In this document: positions 17,448 through 25,598 of the stretch, in pieces
Numbering within the stretch: the stretch's first letter is position 1
How the letters are laid out: every line of letters starts with the position of its first letter
Translations under genes and position numbers: made by a program
Notes under the pieces: model-generated
Told to the model about the DNA's origin: nothing
Databases searched by the model: none
What the model saw: the letters and a program-made list of their open reading frames with translations, nothing else
Assembly (NCBI GenBank): GCA_019113175.1
Contig: DXHY01000061.1
Coordinates: 1-32,614 of the forward strand
Length of the DNA: 32,614 bases
Direction: 5' to 3'
Source: Candidatus Eisenbergiella stercoravium
Lineage (GTDB): Bacteria; Bacillota; Clostridia; Lachnospirales; Lachnospiraceae

Positions 17448-17968
17448 ATGCATGAATCACCGGAATGTTTCTGCATGTTAATGCCTTTTCTATCTTCAAA
17501 AAGCCGTCTCAGGCCGACACGCATCAGGCTTCCCGCAAAAAATAAAGCCACAGCATACAACGCTGCGAAATCGGAAAGGGGATCGGCTTTGGGAAAAAGG
17601 TCTCCGAACGTCTTGAAGCCCCGGAAGGCTGTACGGTCTATTCCCTTCAGGAAAAAACGGAACGCGGCAGCGCACAGGGTCTGATCCGGGAAATCGATCC
17701 GGTCTTTCTGGAAATTGCCGAACAGATATTAAAGGAAGGAGAACGGATCTTCAAAAAGATCGACTGGAACATTCTCTTCCCCATGGCGGATCACATCGCC
17801 TTTGCCGTCAAAAGAATCCGGAATGGGAAACAGATCAGCAATCCGCTGACCGGTGACATCGCCGCCCTGTTTCATATGGAGCAGCTGAAGCTGAACATGA
17901 ACGACTACATGTCCGTCAAAATTCCCGCCTCCTTCCACCTGGCTTCCGAAATCCGCTCCCGAGCCTGA
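17448..17968 (+). pseudogene. Decayed LicT/BglG-type transcriptional antiterminator
   Basis: Relic of a PTS-regulated RNA-binding antiterminator. From 17573 the frame reads GKGIGFGKKVSERLEAPEG, the hallmark end of the CAT RNA-binding domain. It continues with FLEIAEQILKEGERIF and the PRD1 signature ADHIAFAVKRIRNGK with its conserved histidine, then NPLTGDIAALF, and stops at 17966-17968. This frame has a TAA at 17543-17545 and no ATG, GTG or TTG before the PRD. The missing N-terminal part appears in another frame (KNKATAYNAAKSE at 17538-17576), so a frame change near 17545-17573 broke the gene. Intact proteins are about 280 residues with two PRDs. Here PRD1 is cut short and PRD2 is absent. No PTS or glucosidase gene is adjacent. 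Confidence 0.75.
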
Positions 17969-18004
17969 GCATATGGGAGACCGCCCGGAACCCGGCCATA
18001 CGCC

Positions 18005-18033
18005 TTGACCTTTACCAGTAAAAGTGTTACACT
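18005..18033 (+). promoter_or_regulatory. Promoter of ptb-buk
   Basis: TTGACC (18005-18010), a 17-bp spacer and TACACT (18028-18033), about 120 bp before the ptb start. The -10 box lies inside a perfect palindrome. Confidence 0.65.
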
Positions 18034-18037
18034 TTTA
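18019..18037. promoter_or_regulatory. Perfect 19-bp palindromic operator over the ptb -10 box
   Basis: TAAAAGTGT-T-ACACTTTTA: nine perfectly paired positions on each side of one central base, covering the -10 box of the ptb promoter. The position is right for a repressor. The binding protein is not known, and the site does not match Rex, CodY or CcpA consensus. Confidence 0.6.
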
Positions 18038-18153
18038 ACAATGGGTTTATCGGGAAATTTTTTCAGAAAATCCTGTCAGCTTCCGTTCTCCGGAGGCGCT
18101 TTCCCGGTTCCCTGATAACCATCCATAAATTATGATAAATGAGGTGCAGACAA

Positions 18154-19074
18154 ATGAGTACAAGTTTTGACGGACTGATTTCCAAGGTAAAGGAATGCGG
18201 ACAGAAGACCGTTTCCGTTGCTGTCGCACAGGACAGCGCTGTTCTGGAAGCCGTAAGGGCTGCCAAGGACCGTGGTATCGCCAATGCCGTTCTCGTAGGC
18301 GATGAAGAAAAGATCAGGGCGGTTGCCGCCAAAGACGGTATTGATATTTCCGATTTTGAGATTATTCATGAGCCGGATGAATGGACGGCCGCTCTGACCG
18401 CCGTAAAGCTTGCTCATGACGGAAAAGTGGACATGTATATGAAGGGCCTTCTGGAAACCAAGACCTTCTTAAAGAGCATTCTCGACAAGGAGGTTGGCCT
18501 TCGGACCGGCCATCCGCTTTCCCATGTATGCGTATTTGATATTCCCGGCATCGAACAGCTTCTGTTCTTCACGGACGTGGCCTTCATGACCTATCCCTCT
18601 CTGGAGGACAAGGTACATATCATCGAAAACACCGTAAAGGTAGCCCATGCCTGCGGCATTCCCAATCCGAAGGTGGCTCCTCTTGCCGCCGTGGAGGTGG
18701 TCAATCCCAAGATGCCCGTCACCGTAGAGGCTGCGGAACTGACCAAAATGAACGAAGAAGGCAAAATCACCGGATGCATCGTGGACGGACCTCTTTCTCT
18801 GGATCTGGCCATCGATCCGGAGGCTGCAAAGCATAAGGGTGCTACGAACCGCAAGATCCAGGGCGACGCCGACATTCTGCTGTTCCCTGATATCCATGCC
18901 GGCAATCTGGTCTACAAGGCCATCGTTCACATGGTGCCCGGCGTAAAGAACGGCTGCATTCTGACCGGAACCAAGGTTCCCGCCATTCTGACCAGCCGCT
19001 CCGACACCTTTGAGACCAAAGTGAATTCCATCGCCCTTGCCGCTGTGGTTGCGGAAAACCTGAACAAAGAATAA
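18154..19074 (+). CDS. ptb: Phosphate butyryltransferase
   Basis: Converts butyryl-CoA and phosphate to butyryl phosphate and CoA, the step before ATP formation by butyrate kinase. The 306-residue protein is of normal length for the PTA/PTB family, with the family pattern LVGDEEKIRAVA near the N-terminus, MKGLLETKTFLKSIL in the middle, and NLVYKAIVHMVPGVKNGCIL followed by TSRSDTFETKVNSIALA at the end. The ATG at 18154 has GAGGTG 8 nt upstream; an upstream in-frame ATG at 18139 lacks one. Pairing with buk 51 bp downstream separates it from phosphate acetyltransferase. Confidence 0.93.
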   Translation: MSTSFDGLISKVKECGQKTVSVAVAQDSAVLEAVRAAKDRGIANAVLVGDEEKIRAVAAKDGIDISDFEIIHEPDEWTAALTAVKLAHDGKVDMYMKGLLETKTFLKSILDKEVGLRTGHPLSHVCVFDIPGIEQLLFFTDVAFMTYPSLEDKVHIIENTVKVAHACGIPNPKVAPLAAVEVVNPKMPVTVEAAELTKMNEEGKITGCIVDGPLSLDLAIDPEAAKHKGATNRKIQGDADILLFPDIHAGNLVYKAIVHMVPGVKNGCILTGTKVPAILTSRSDTFETKVNSIALAAVVAENLNKE

Positions 19075-19093
19075 TAGAAAAACATGACCATAT

Positions 19094-19110
19094 GCCGTCC
19101 TTCGGACGGC
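19094..19110 (+). other. Hairpin between ptb and buk
   Basis: A perfect 7-bp stem GCCGTCC/GGACGGC with a TTC loop, directly before the buk ribosome binding site and without a T-run. It may influence mRNA processing or buk translation. No promoter is visible between the genes. Confidence 0.5.
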
Positions 19111-19125
19111 GGAAGGAGAGGTAAC

Positions 19126-20193
19126 ATGTCTTTTAAAAGCTTAATCATCAATCCCGGCTCCACCTCCACCAAGATCGGCGTATTTGAAGACGAGACTCTT
19201 CTCTTTGAAGAGACTCTGCGCCATCCCACGGAGGAGATTGCCAAATACGCTTCCATCATTGATCAGAAGGACTTCCGTAAGGATATCATCATGGACCTTC
19301 TGAAGGAGAAAAATTTTGATATTCATTCTCTGGATTTCATCGTGGGCCGCGGCGGCCTGCTGAAGCCCATCCCGGGCGGCACCTATAAGGTGAGCGACGA
19401 GCTGCTTCACGATCTCACCATCGGCTATCAGGGACAGCACGCTTCCAATCTGGGCGGCATCCTTGCCAGAGAGATCGGAGATTCCATCGGCGTTCCTTCC
19501 TTTATCGTGGATCCCGTTGTGGTGGACGAGCTGGAGCCCGTTGCCAGATACTCCGGCTGCCCTGAGCTTCCCAGAAGAAGTATTTTCCACGCGCTCAACC
19601 AGAAGGCTGTAGCGAGAAGATATGCCAAAGAATCCGGCATCCCCTATGAACAGCTCCGTCTGATCGTGGTACACATGGGCGGCGGCTGCTCCGTTGGTGC
19701 GCACAGAGACGGACGCATCGTTGACGTCAACAACATTCTTGACGGCGAAGGCGCCTTCTCCCCGGAACGCGCAGGAACGGTTCCTGCAGGTGATCTGGTG
19801 AAAATGTGCTTTTCCGGAAAATATACGGAAAAGGAAATCTACAAAAAGCTGGTTGGAAACGGCGGCTTCAATGCCTATGTGGGCACCAATGATGCCAGAG
19901 TCGTGCTGAAGGGCGCTGCGGAAGGTAAGAAGGAATATCAGGACGTTCTGGACGCTTTCCTGTATCAGATGGCAAAGGACATCGGCGCCATGGCAACAGT
20001 TCTGGAAGGAAAGGTTGATAAAATCATCCTGACCGGCGGTATCGCCTACTCTGATGTGATCTGCAACGATCTGAAGAGACGGGTCGGCTGGATTGCGGAC
20101 TTCGTTCTCTATCCCGGCGAAGACGAGCTTCTCGCTCTGGCACAGGGCGGCCTGCGCGTCATGAAGGGCGAAGAGGCGGCGAAGGAATACTAA
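19126..20193 (+). CDS. buk: Butyrate kinase
   Basis: Transfers phosphate from butyryl phosphate to ADP, giving butyrate and ATP. The 355-residue protein is the usual length of the acetate/butyrate kinase (ASKHA) family. The phosphate loop [16 protein letters not shown] lies at the N-terminus, [20 protein letters not shown] in the middle, and the adenosine site region [11 protein letters not shown] near the end. The NPGSTSTK form with ptb next to it marks it as butyrate rather than acetate kinase. The ATG at 19126 has GGAGAGG just upstream. The transcript ends at the terminator 20235-20275. Confidence 0.95.
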   Translation: MSFKSLIINPGSTSTKIGVFEDETLLFEETLRHPTEEIAKYASIIDQKDFRKDIIMDLLKEKNFDIHSLDFIVGRGGLLKPIPGGTYKVSDELLHDLTIGYQGQHASNLGGILAREIGDSIGVPSFIVDPVVVDELEPVARYSGCPELPRRSIFHALNQKAVARRYAKESGIPYEQLRLIVVHMGGGCSVGAHRDGRIVDVNNILDGEGAFSPERAGTVPAGDLVKMCFSGKYTEKEIYKKLVGNGGFNAYVGTNDARVVLKGAAEGKKEYQDVLDAFLYQMAKDIGAMATVLEGKVDKIILTGGIAYSDVICNDLKRRVGWIADFVLYPGEDELLALAQGGLRVMKGEEAAKEY

Positions 20194-20234
20194 AAGCCTT
20201 CCGGCCCTGGCTGGAAATTCAGCAATATGAAAAC

Positions 20235-20275
20235 AAAAGGAACAGCGCCGGATACGACACCTCGCTGTTCCTTTT
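20235..20275. terminator. Bidirectional terminator between buk and the acyltransferase gene
   Basis: An 11-bp stem AAGGAACAGCG/CGCTGTTCCTT with T-runs on both strands (CTTTTTCTG on plus, CCTTTTGTTTTC on minus). It ends both convergent transcripts. Confidence 0.88.
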
Positions 20276-20292
20276 TCTGTTCTCTTCCGTTT

Positions 20293-21582
20293 TTATCTTC
20301 TCATACTCATCTTCCGTCTCAGGCCGGCGCTTCCGTCTCCGCCGCGCCGTCTTTCCCCGCTCCTGAAGCCTCCCTGTATTCTCCAGCCGTTTCGTTCCCC
20401 TGCGTTTCTGTGCGGAGTCCTTCTGGCCGGAAGGAAACTCCCCTCCCACCTCATAAGCGGCGACAGCAGACGCACAAGAGGCCTCCAGGATAAAAATACG
20501 ACCAGGCAGGCGCTGATCAGAAGTCCGCTGAACAGATCATGTTCAATCTCGTTGAACAGGCGGGTTTTGCTCATCAGCTTGATTAAAAAGCCATGGAGCA
20601 GATAGATTGACATGGTATTGGCGCCGATATGGGACAGGAAAGGAATTTTCCGTCCGGGAATACTCACCAGGAAAAAGACCAGCCAGAGCAGGGCTGCGCC
20701 GATGCTGAGAAGCCGGAAACGCCAGCTGTAATTTCCCGTCTCATAGGATACCGAGCCATACAGCCAGGCATACTTGATCTCATCCACATTATCCGTAATC
20801 ACATAGATCAGAACACACAGCAGAGCGCCGAGACAGAGCATGGCGGCCGGACGCGCTGCAGCTTTTTGAATTCTCTTTTTCAGGGAAGCTCCTGCAGAGC
20901 ACGCTTCTCTTTCTGCTTCCGTCTGTCCGGCAGACCGCATGGCCGGCTGTCCGGTCCGCATGAAAGATGCGTCGTCCGCCAAACTCCGGGAATCGGCCGG
21001 GAACCGCTTTGCTGTTTTCCTCCGGTCCGCCCACTCCCGATAATAGGCTCCCAGCAGGAAGTAGGGGAAAAACTCCACAATTCTGGAGAAGGACAGATAA
21101 TATCCCGCCTTGTTGTCAAAGCCGATCAGGATTCCTGCCAAAAATGCGGCTGTGAGCACCACAGCCTTTTTCCGCCAGGTAAAGCCGTTTCCCTGAACCA
21201 GCGGGAGCAGAAGGTTCCAGGCGATGCTGGCAAACAGATACCACAGAAGCCAGTAAGGCGTGGTAAACTGCACCTCCGCCTCCTTCTCCAGCACCAGATT
21301 TGCAAACAGGAGGTACAGGACCTGGAACACCACATAGGGATAGATCAGATGATTTCTGATTTTCTCCGGACTGTACCGGGCGAACACTCCCGAAATAAAA
21401 GCAAAAAGCGGCATATGAAAGGAATAGATAACCAGGTAGATAACCTTGAAGCTGTCGTTCTTTCCCATGAACAGCTCCAGCATATGCCCGAAAACCACTG
21501 TGAAAATCAGCAGGCATTTCAGGTTGTCCATCCTGTAATTCCGTTCCGCCGCTTTTGTTACCGCGATTGTCTGTTGTTTCAT
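20293..21582 (-). CDS. Acyltransferase family 3 membrane protein (OafA/fucose O-acetylase-like)
   Basis: Integral membrane enzyme that likely transfers an acyl group, often acetyl, to a surface polysaccharide or other envelope sugar. The 429-residue protein opens with the family signature RMDNLKCLLIFTVVFGHMLE containing the conserved histidine, and has about ten hydrophobic segments, including SFHMPLFAFISGVFAR and ANTMSIYLLHGFLIK. Two parts are unusual. A hydrophilic loop of about 60 residues follows ADRRKTAKRF, and an Arg/Gly-rich tail of about 45 residues follows LMRWEGSFLP. The ATG at 21582 follows AAAGAGGTG. A promoter at 21644-21672 overlaps the mtnA stop, so it can be expressed alone. 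The substrate is unknown. Confidence 0.82.
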   Translation of the reverse strand: MKQQTIAVTKAAERNYRMDNLKCLLIFTVVFGHMLELFMGKNDSFKVIYLVIYSFHMPLFAFISGVFARYSPEKIRNHLIYPYVVFQVLYLLFANLVLEKEAEVQFTTPYWLLWYLFASIAWNLLLPLVQGNGFTWRKKAVVLTAAFLAGILIGFDNKAGYYLSFSRIVEFFPYFLLGAYYREWADRRKTAKRFPADSRSLADDASFMRTGQPAMRSAGQTEAEREACSAGASLKKRIQKAAARPAAMLCLGALLCVLIYVITDNVDEIKYAWLYGSVSYETGNYSWRFRLLSIGAALLWLVFFLVSIPGRKIPFLSHIGANTMSIYLLHGFLIKLMSKTRLFNEIEHDLFSGLLISACLVVFLSWRPLVRLLSPLMRWEGSFLPARRTPHRNAGERNGWRIQGGFRSGERRRGGDGSAGLRRKMSMRR

Positions 21583-21643
21583 TCTGCAAGGCACCTCTTT
21601 GGGGGACTGATTTTTCTGCTGCGGCCCCTCTTAGACGAACCTC

Positions 21644-21672
21644 ACTATATTCCATTTTTTGAAAAAAGTCAA
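21644..21672 (-). promoter_or_regulatory. Promoter of the acyltransferase gene
   Basis: On the minus strand TTGACT (21672-21667), a 17-bp spacer and TATAGT (21649-21644). The -35 box overlaps the mtnA stop codon. Confidence 0.7.
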
Positions 21673-22745
21673 TCCCGCTTTCCCGGCAGCTTCCGGAACG
21701 CCTCTTCAAAAGGCGCGCGCAGGACGCCGTATTCGGTCACGATTCCGGTAATCAGGCTGTGATCGGTCACATCAAAGGCCGGATTGAAAATCTTTATGCC
21801 CTCCGGGGCCATCCGCTCCCGGTACCACATCTCGCTCACCTCTTCCGGCTTTCTCTCCTCGATGCGTATCTTGTCTCCCGTCGGCGTAGAAAGATCGATG
21901 GTTGAGGTCGGCGCGCACACATAGAAGGGAATTCCGTAATGTGCCGCCAGAATGGCCACGCCTGAAGTTCCGATCTTGTTTGCGGTATCCCCATTTGCCG
22001 CCACCCGGTCACAGCCCACGAATACAGCATTCACCCAGCCGTTCTTCATCACGGTGGACGCCATATTATCGCAGATCAGCGTCACATCCACGCCGGAGGA
22101 GAGCAGCTCAAATGCGGTCAGCCTCGCTCCCTGAAGCAGGGGCCGGGTCTCGTCCGCGTATACATGAAAGCCGTATCCACGCTCCTGTCCCAGATAGATG
22201 GGCGCGGTGGCAGTACCGTAGCGGACGGTGGCGAGCTGGCCCGCATTGCAGTGGGTGAGAATCCCATCCCCCTTCTTCACAAGCGTCAGGCCATATTCTC
22301 CGATCTTTCTGCACACACGGATATCCTCATCCCGAATCTCCTCGGCTTCCCTTTTCAGAAGGGAGACGATCTGCGGCACCGGACAGTCTGCGTTTTCCGT
22401 CACCACCCGCTCCATCCGGTTCAGCGCCCAGGAAAGGTTTACGGCCGTGGGACGGGAAGAGTCCAAATATTCCTTATTATTTCTGAATTCTGCAAGAAAT
22501 CTGTCATAATTTTCCTCTCTGCAGGCTTTTGCAAGGAGATAAATGCCAAATGCTGCCGTCACTCCGATAGCCGGCGCGCCGCGCACCTTCAGCAGATAAA
22601 TGGCATTCCAGATTTCCTCTGCTGTTTTTAAACGGATCAGCTCTGTTCTGCCGGGCAGAAGGGTCTGATCGATGATCACCACTGCGCTGTCCTCATCGTC
22701 CAGGCTGACCGTATCATAATCCATAATCGTCTTTTCTTTTTCCAA
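21669..22745 (-). CDS. mtnA: S-methyl-5-thioribose-1-phosphate isomerase
   Basis: Isomerises 5-methylthioribose-1-phosphate to methylthioribulose-1-phosphate in methionine salvage. Some bacteria use it with related 5-deoxyribose phosphates. The 358-residue protein has the family motifs [17 protein letters not shown] (51-67), the catalytic cysteine in [11 protein letters not shown] (C166) and the catalytic aspartate in [18 protein letters not shown] (D246). The start is probably TTG at 22745, with GAGGAAA 6-8 nt upstream; the ATG at 22724 has no good site. No other salvage genes are nearby. It lies 24 bp after the small membrane protein gene, in the degV unit. Confidence 0.93.
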   Translation of the reverse strand: MEKEKTIMDYDTVSLDDEDSAVVIIDQTLLPGRTELIRLKTAEEIWNAIYLLKVRGAPAIGVTAAFGIYLLAKACREENYDRFLAEFRNNKEYLDSSRPTAVNLSWALNRMERVVTENADCPVPQIVSLLKREAEEIRDEDIRVCRKIGEYGLTLVKKGDGILTHCNAGQLATVRYGTATAPIYLGQERGYGFHVYADETRPLLQGARLTAFELLSSGVDVTLICDNMASTVMKNGWVNAVFVGCDRVAANGDTANKIGTSGVAILAAHYGIPFYVCAPTSTIDLSTPTGDKIRIEERKPEEVSEMWYRERMAPEGIKIFNPAFDVTDHSLITGIVTEYGVLRAPFEEAFRKLPGKRD

Positions 22746-22769
22746 AGCTGTTTCCTCATCTGTTTCTCA

Positions 22770-23024
22770 TCAGCGCAGGGGGCGTTCCCCTGAAATTCTG
22801 CGGTCCCGAAGCTCCAGCAGCGCCGTAACCGCAATAATCACAACAGACGCAGCCAGGCACAGGGAATCCAGCTTTTTCGCCAGACGCCTGTCCGCCGCAG
22901 CCCTGTGGGATGCTGCCCTGTGGGATGCTGCCCTTCTGGATGCTGTTCTGTTGGCTGACCTGTAGGATGCTGCCCTGTCGGCTGCTTTCCGGCCTTCTAT
23001 TTTTGTTCCGTAGATTTTTTCCAT
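22770..23024 (-). CDS. Small single-pass membrane protein with RAASH pentapeptide repeats
   Basis: Function not recognised. The 84-residue product has a basic N-terminal half built of five-residue repeats (RAASY, RSANR, TASRR, AASHR, AASHR, AAADR), then one hydrophobic segment LCLAASVVIIAVTALLEL, and a short basic tail. The repeats come from the 15-bp DNA tandem array at 22897-22983. The ATG at 23024 follows GGGAG. Spacings of 19 bp to the deacylase gene and 24 bp to mtnA place it in one unit. Basic repeats before a single membrane span suggest a cytoplasmic nucleic acid or phospholipid contact. A spurious ORF cannot be excluded, but the ribosome binding site and tight spacing favour a real gene. 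Confidence 0.6.
   Translation of the reverse strand: MEKIYGTKIEGRKAADRAASYRSANRTASRRAASHRAASHRAAADRRLAKKLDSLCLAASVVIIAVTALLELRDRRISGERPLR
22897..22983. repeat. 15-bp tandem repeat inside the small membrane protein gene
   Basis: About six imperfect units of GCTGCCCTGTGGGAT (plus-strand reading). Two adjacent units differ only at the first T and later units diverge; one is shortened to 12 bp. All indels are multiples of three, so the frame is kept. Confidence 0.75.
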
Positions 23025-23043
23025 GGCTTCTCCCTGCTTTCCC

Positions 23044-23526
23044 TTATGCGAGAATGTCCCCGAACTGTGCGCCGCAGGCCTTTGCCAGATCCTGAGGGGC
23101 CAGTTCAATCTGGGAACCGATCCGTCCGCCGCTGACAATCATGGAAGAAAGTGCTTCAGCGCTTTCATCGATCACGGTCCGGTACTGCTTTTTCATGGCG
23201 ACTGCGGTGCAGCCGCCGCGGATATAGCCTGTCACGGAATTGATCTCTTTTACATGGATCATGGAAACGGATTTTTCTCCCACGGCCCGGGCAGCCTTCT
23301 TCAGATCCAGCTCCGCCTCTATGGGGATGACAAAAACAAAATATTCTCTGGAAGCTCCCTGCGCCACCAGCGTTTTGTAGACCTTCTCATGGGGCAGCCC
23401 CAGCATATCCGCCACCTGCACGCCGTCTATGAATTCCTCACACTCATAAGTATAATGCGAATAGGGAATTTTCATGCGGTCCAGAATGCGCATGGCGTTG
23501 GTCTTGATTTCCTTATTCTTAGCCAT
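23044..23526 (-). CDS. ybaK: YbaK/EbsC-type Cys-tRNA(Pro) deacylase
   Basis: Trans-editing factor that hydrolyses Cys-tRNA(Pro) formed by prolyl-tRNA synthetase error. The 160-residue protein is of typical length, with NAMRILDRMKIPYSHYTYE at the start, the central VYKTLVAQG (the conserved lysine of the family lies here), and the glycine-rich NSVTGYIRGGCTAV near residues 100-115. The ATG at 23526 follows GGGAGGTAAGT; the longer open frame upstream overlaps degV and is not used. It lies 20 bp after degV. Related family members act on other tRNAs, so the exact substrate is inferred. Confidence 0.9.
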   Translation of the reverse strand: MAKNKEIKTNAMRILDRMKIPYSHYTYECEEFIDGVQVADMLGLPHEKVYKTLVAQGASREYFVFVIPIEAELDLKKAARAVGEKSVSMIHVKEINSVTGYIRGGCTAVAMKKQYRTVIDESAEALSSMIVSGGRIGSQIELAPQDLAKACGAQFGDILA

Positions 23527-23546
23527 ACTTACCTCCCAGTCCGTTC

Positions 23547-24434
23547 TTAAGCCTCTCTCTTCTTTCCCCAGAAAAACAGGGCAACCGTCCCCGGACCGGT
23601 GTGGCTTCCGATGGTGGTACCCACATAGTTGATTTCCACCCTGCCGTTCAGCTTCGGGAAGCGCTCCTCCACCAGACGTGCCACCTCTCTGGCATCTTCC
23701 ATGCAGGCGGACTGTGAAATGTAGCATTTTCCGGAATAATTCAGGCCGTCCTCGGCATTCTCTTCCATTTTATCGACAATCGCCTGGATCACCTTGCGCT
23801 TGCTTCTGATCTTGGCTCTGGGAATCAGCCTTCCCTGATCGTCCATGTTTAGAAGCGGGCAGATTCCCAGCATGCCGCCCACAAAACCGGCTGTTTTAGA
23901 GATTCTTCCGCCCTTGATGTAGAACTTCAGATCCGTGGAGAAAAACCAGTGATGCACGTTCAGACGGTGCTCCATCGCCCATTCATAAACCTGCTGTGCG
24001 CTCATTCCCTCATCCCGCAGGTCAGCCAGACGGTCCATCAGAAGTCCATAGCCGGAGGAAGCGCCGAGGGAATCCACCACATATATTTTCCTGCCGGGAT
24101 ATTTTTCTTCCAGTTCGGTCTTCGCCACATTCGCCGAATTGATCACACCCGAAATGCCGGAGGAAAGGCAGACGTGCACGATGTCCTTTCCTTCCTTCAG
24201 GAAGGGTTCAAAATAGGCTTCAAATTCTCCCGTATTCACCTGAGAGGTTTTAGTATCCGCTCCGTTATCCATGGCACGGTAAAAGGTCTCAAAATCCATG
24301 GATTTTCCGCAGTCATCCGGATATTCCTTTCCGTCCAGCTCATAATGGAAGCAGATATAGGAAATTCCTCTCTCCTGAAAATGCTCTGCCGTCAGATCTG
24401 CTGTAGAACAGCAGCTTAAACAAAAATCGCTCAT
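23547..24434 (-). CDS. DegV family fatty-acid-binding protein
   Basis: DegV proteins bind a fatty acid; several act as FakB subunits that present exogenous fatty acid to the kinase FakA. The 295-residue protein has the two-domain DegV pattern, with CCSTADLT at the start, TSQVNTGEFEAYFEPFLKEG, the lipid-headgroup motif VCLSSGISG, LKFYIKGGRISKT, and the C-terminal GTTIGSHTGPGTVALFFWG. The ATG at 24434 follows AAAGGAG. No FakA gene is in the window. It starts only 21 nt after the T-run of the etfA terminator, so a private promoter can hardly fit unless it lies within the etfA end. Expression may depend on read-through. Confidence 0.9.
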   Translation of the reverse strand: MSDFCLSCCSTADLTAEHFQERGISYICFHYELDGKEYPDDCGKSMDFETFYRAMDNGADTKTSQVNTGEFEAYFEPFLKEGKDIVHVCLSSGISGVINSANVAKTELEEKYPGRKIYVVDSLGASSGYGLLMDRLADLRDEGMSAQQVYEWAMEHRLNVHHWFFSTDLKFYIKGGRISKTAGFVGGMLGICPLLNMDDQGRLIPRAKIRSKRKVIQAIVDKMEENAEDGLNYSGKCYISQSACMEDAREVARLVEERFPKLNGRVEINYVGTTIGSHTGPGTVALFFWGKKREA

Positions 24435-24455
24435 CGTTCACTCCTTTCTTCCGTG

Positions 24456-24504
24456 AAAAAAGGACGCCGCCCTTGCGGCAATTCCCCGCTTTCCGGCAGC
24501 GTCC
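24456..24504 (-). terminator. Terminator of the butyrate operon
   Basis: On the minus strand GGACGC/GCGTCC arms (24504-24499, 24467-24462), with further pairing of TGCC to GGC inside, are followed by TTTTTTC. It lies 20 bp past the etfA stop. Confidence 0.75.
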
Positions 24505-24524
24505 CTCTGACATGCTGTTTCTTT

Positions 24525-25571
24525 TTACTTATTCTGCGCCTTAACCGCCTTGATCTGCTGGGTCAGGAGCGGAACGATCTTATTCAGGTCGCCCACGATT
24601 CCATAGTCAGCCACATCGAAAATGGGAGCGGTCTCGTCCTTGTTGATGGCGATAATCAGATCGGATTCCTCCATTCCTGCAAGATGCTGGATGGCGCCGG
24701 AAATACCGATGGCGAAGTACACATTCGGGCGAACGGTCTTACCGGTCTGTCCAACCTGCAGATCCTTCGGCTTCCAGCCTGCATCAACAACGGCACGGGA
24801 GCAGCTCACGGTACCGCCGATGGCTTCTGCCAGATCATCCAGAAGCTTGAAGTTCTCCGGGCTTCCAACACCGCGGCCGCCGGATACCAGGATCTTTGCG
24901 TCCATGATATCTACGGTGTCCACTACGGACTTCACGATGTCAAGGATCTCAACATACTTGTTGTCGGGAGTGAATCCGGGATTGAATTCCTCCACAACTG
25001 CCTTTGCGCCTTCCACTTTGGGCAGTTTCTGCATAACGCCGGGACGAACTGTAGCCATCTGAGGGCGGAAGTTCGGGCAGGCGATGGTAGCGATGGTATT
25101 ACCGCCGAATGCAGGACGGGTCATCAGCAGCTGATTGTGCTTCTGTTCCTGTCCGGGAACGGGATTCAGCGGGAAATCGCCGATCTCAAGCTGCGTGCAG
25201 TCTGCGGTCAGACCGGTGTGGATTCTCGCGGATACGCGGGGACCAAGATCGCGGCCGATGGCAGTTGCACCTACCAGCATGATTTCAGGTTTATACTTCT
25301 CAATTACGGATGCCAGAGCATGTGCGTAAGGCTCCGTTCTGTACTCCTTCAGTTCAGGATCGTCAACAACGATCACTCTGTCAGCGCCATAAGCGGCAAG
25401 ATCATCCGCAAGGCCCTTCACATCGGAACCGATCAGAACAGCGGTCACCTCGGTTCCAAGATCCTTTGCAAGTTCTTTTCCTTTGCCGATCAGCTCGTAA
25501 GCGATACCGCTCACCACGTTATCCACCTGCTGCGCAAAGACAAATACTCCCTTATATTCTTCTAAATTCAT
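24525..25571 (-). CDS. etfA: Electron transfer flavoprotein alpha subunit
   Basis: Large subunit of the Etf partner of butyryl-CoA dehydrogenase. In clostridia Bcd-EtfAB couples crotonyl-CoA reduction by NADH to ferredoxin reduction. The 348-residue protein has an N-terminal ETF fold starting GVFVFAQQVDN, and the C-terminal FAD-binding domain with LVSGGRGVGSPENF, QVGQTGKTVRPNVYFAIGISGAIQHLAGM and AINKDETAPIFDVADYGIVGD. The ATG at 25571 has AAGG directly before it and GGAAAAG further upstream. Last gene of the operon, 27 bp after etfB. Bifurcation is inferred from the family and operon. Confidence 0.96.
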   Translation of the reverse strand: MNLEEYKGVFVFAQQVDNVVSGIAYELIGKGKELAKDLGTEVTAVLIGSDVKGLADDLAAYGADRVIVVDDPELKEYRTEPYAHALASVIEKYKPEIMLVGATAIGRDLGPRVSARIHTGLTADCTQLEIGDFPLNPVPGQEQKHNQLLMTRPAFGGNTIATIACPNFRPQMATVRPGVMQKLPKVEGAKAVVEEFNPGFTPDNKYVEILDIVKSVVDTVDIMDAKILVSGGRGVGSPENFKLLDDLAEAIGGTVSCSRAVVDAGWKPKDLQVGQTGKTVRPNVYFAIGISGAIQHLAGMEESDLIIAINKDETAPIFDVADYGIVGDLNKIVPLLTQQIKAVKAQNK

Positions 25572-25598
25572 CCTTATTCACCACACTTTTCCTAAAAT

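Noticed and set aside
20629-21762. 377-codon plus-strand open frame
   Set aside because: Antisense to the acyltransferase gene and mtnA end, Arg/Gln/His-rich shadow.
22897-22983. Short tandem repeats considered as a CRISPR array
   Set aside because: Units of 15 bp abut without spacers and keep a coding frame; no cas genes nearby.
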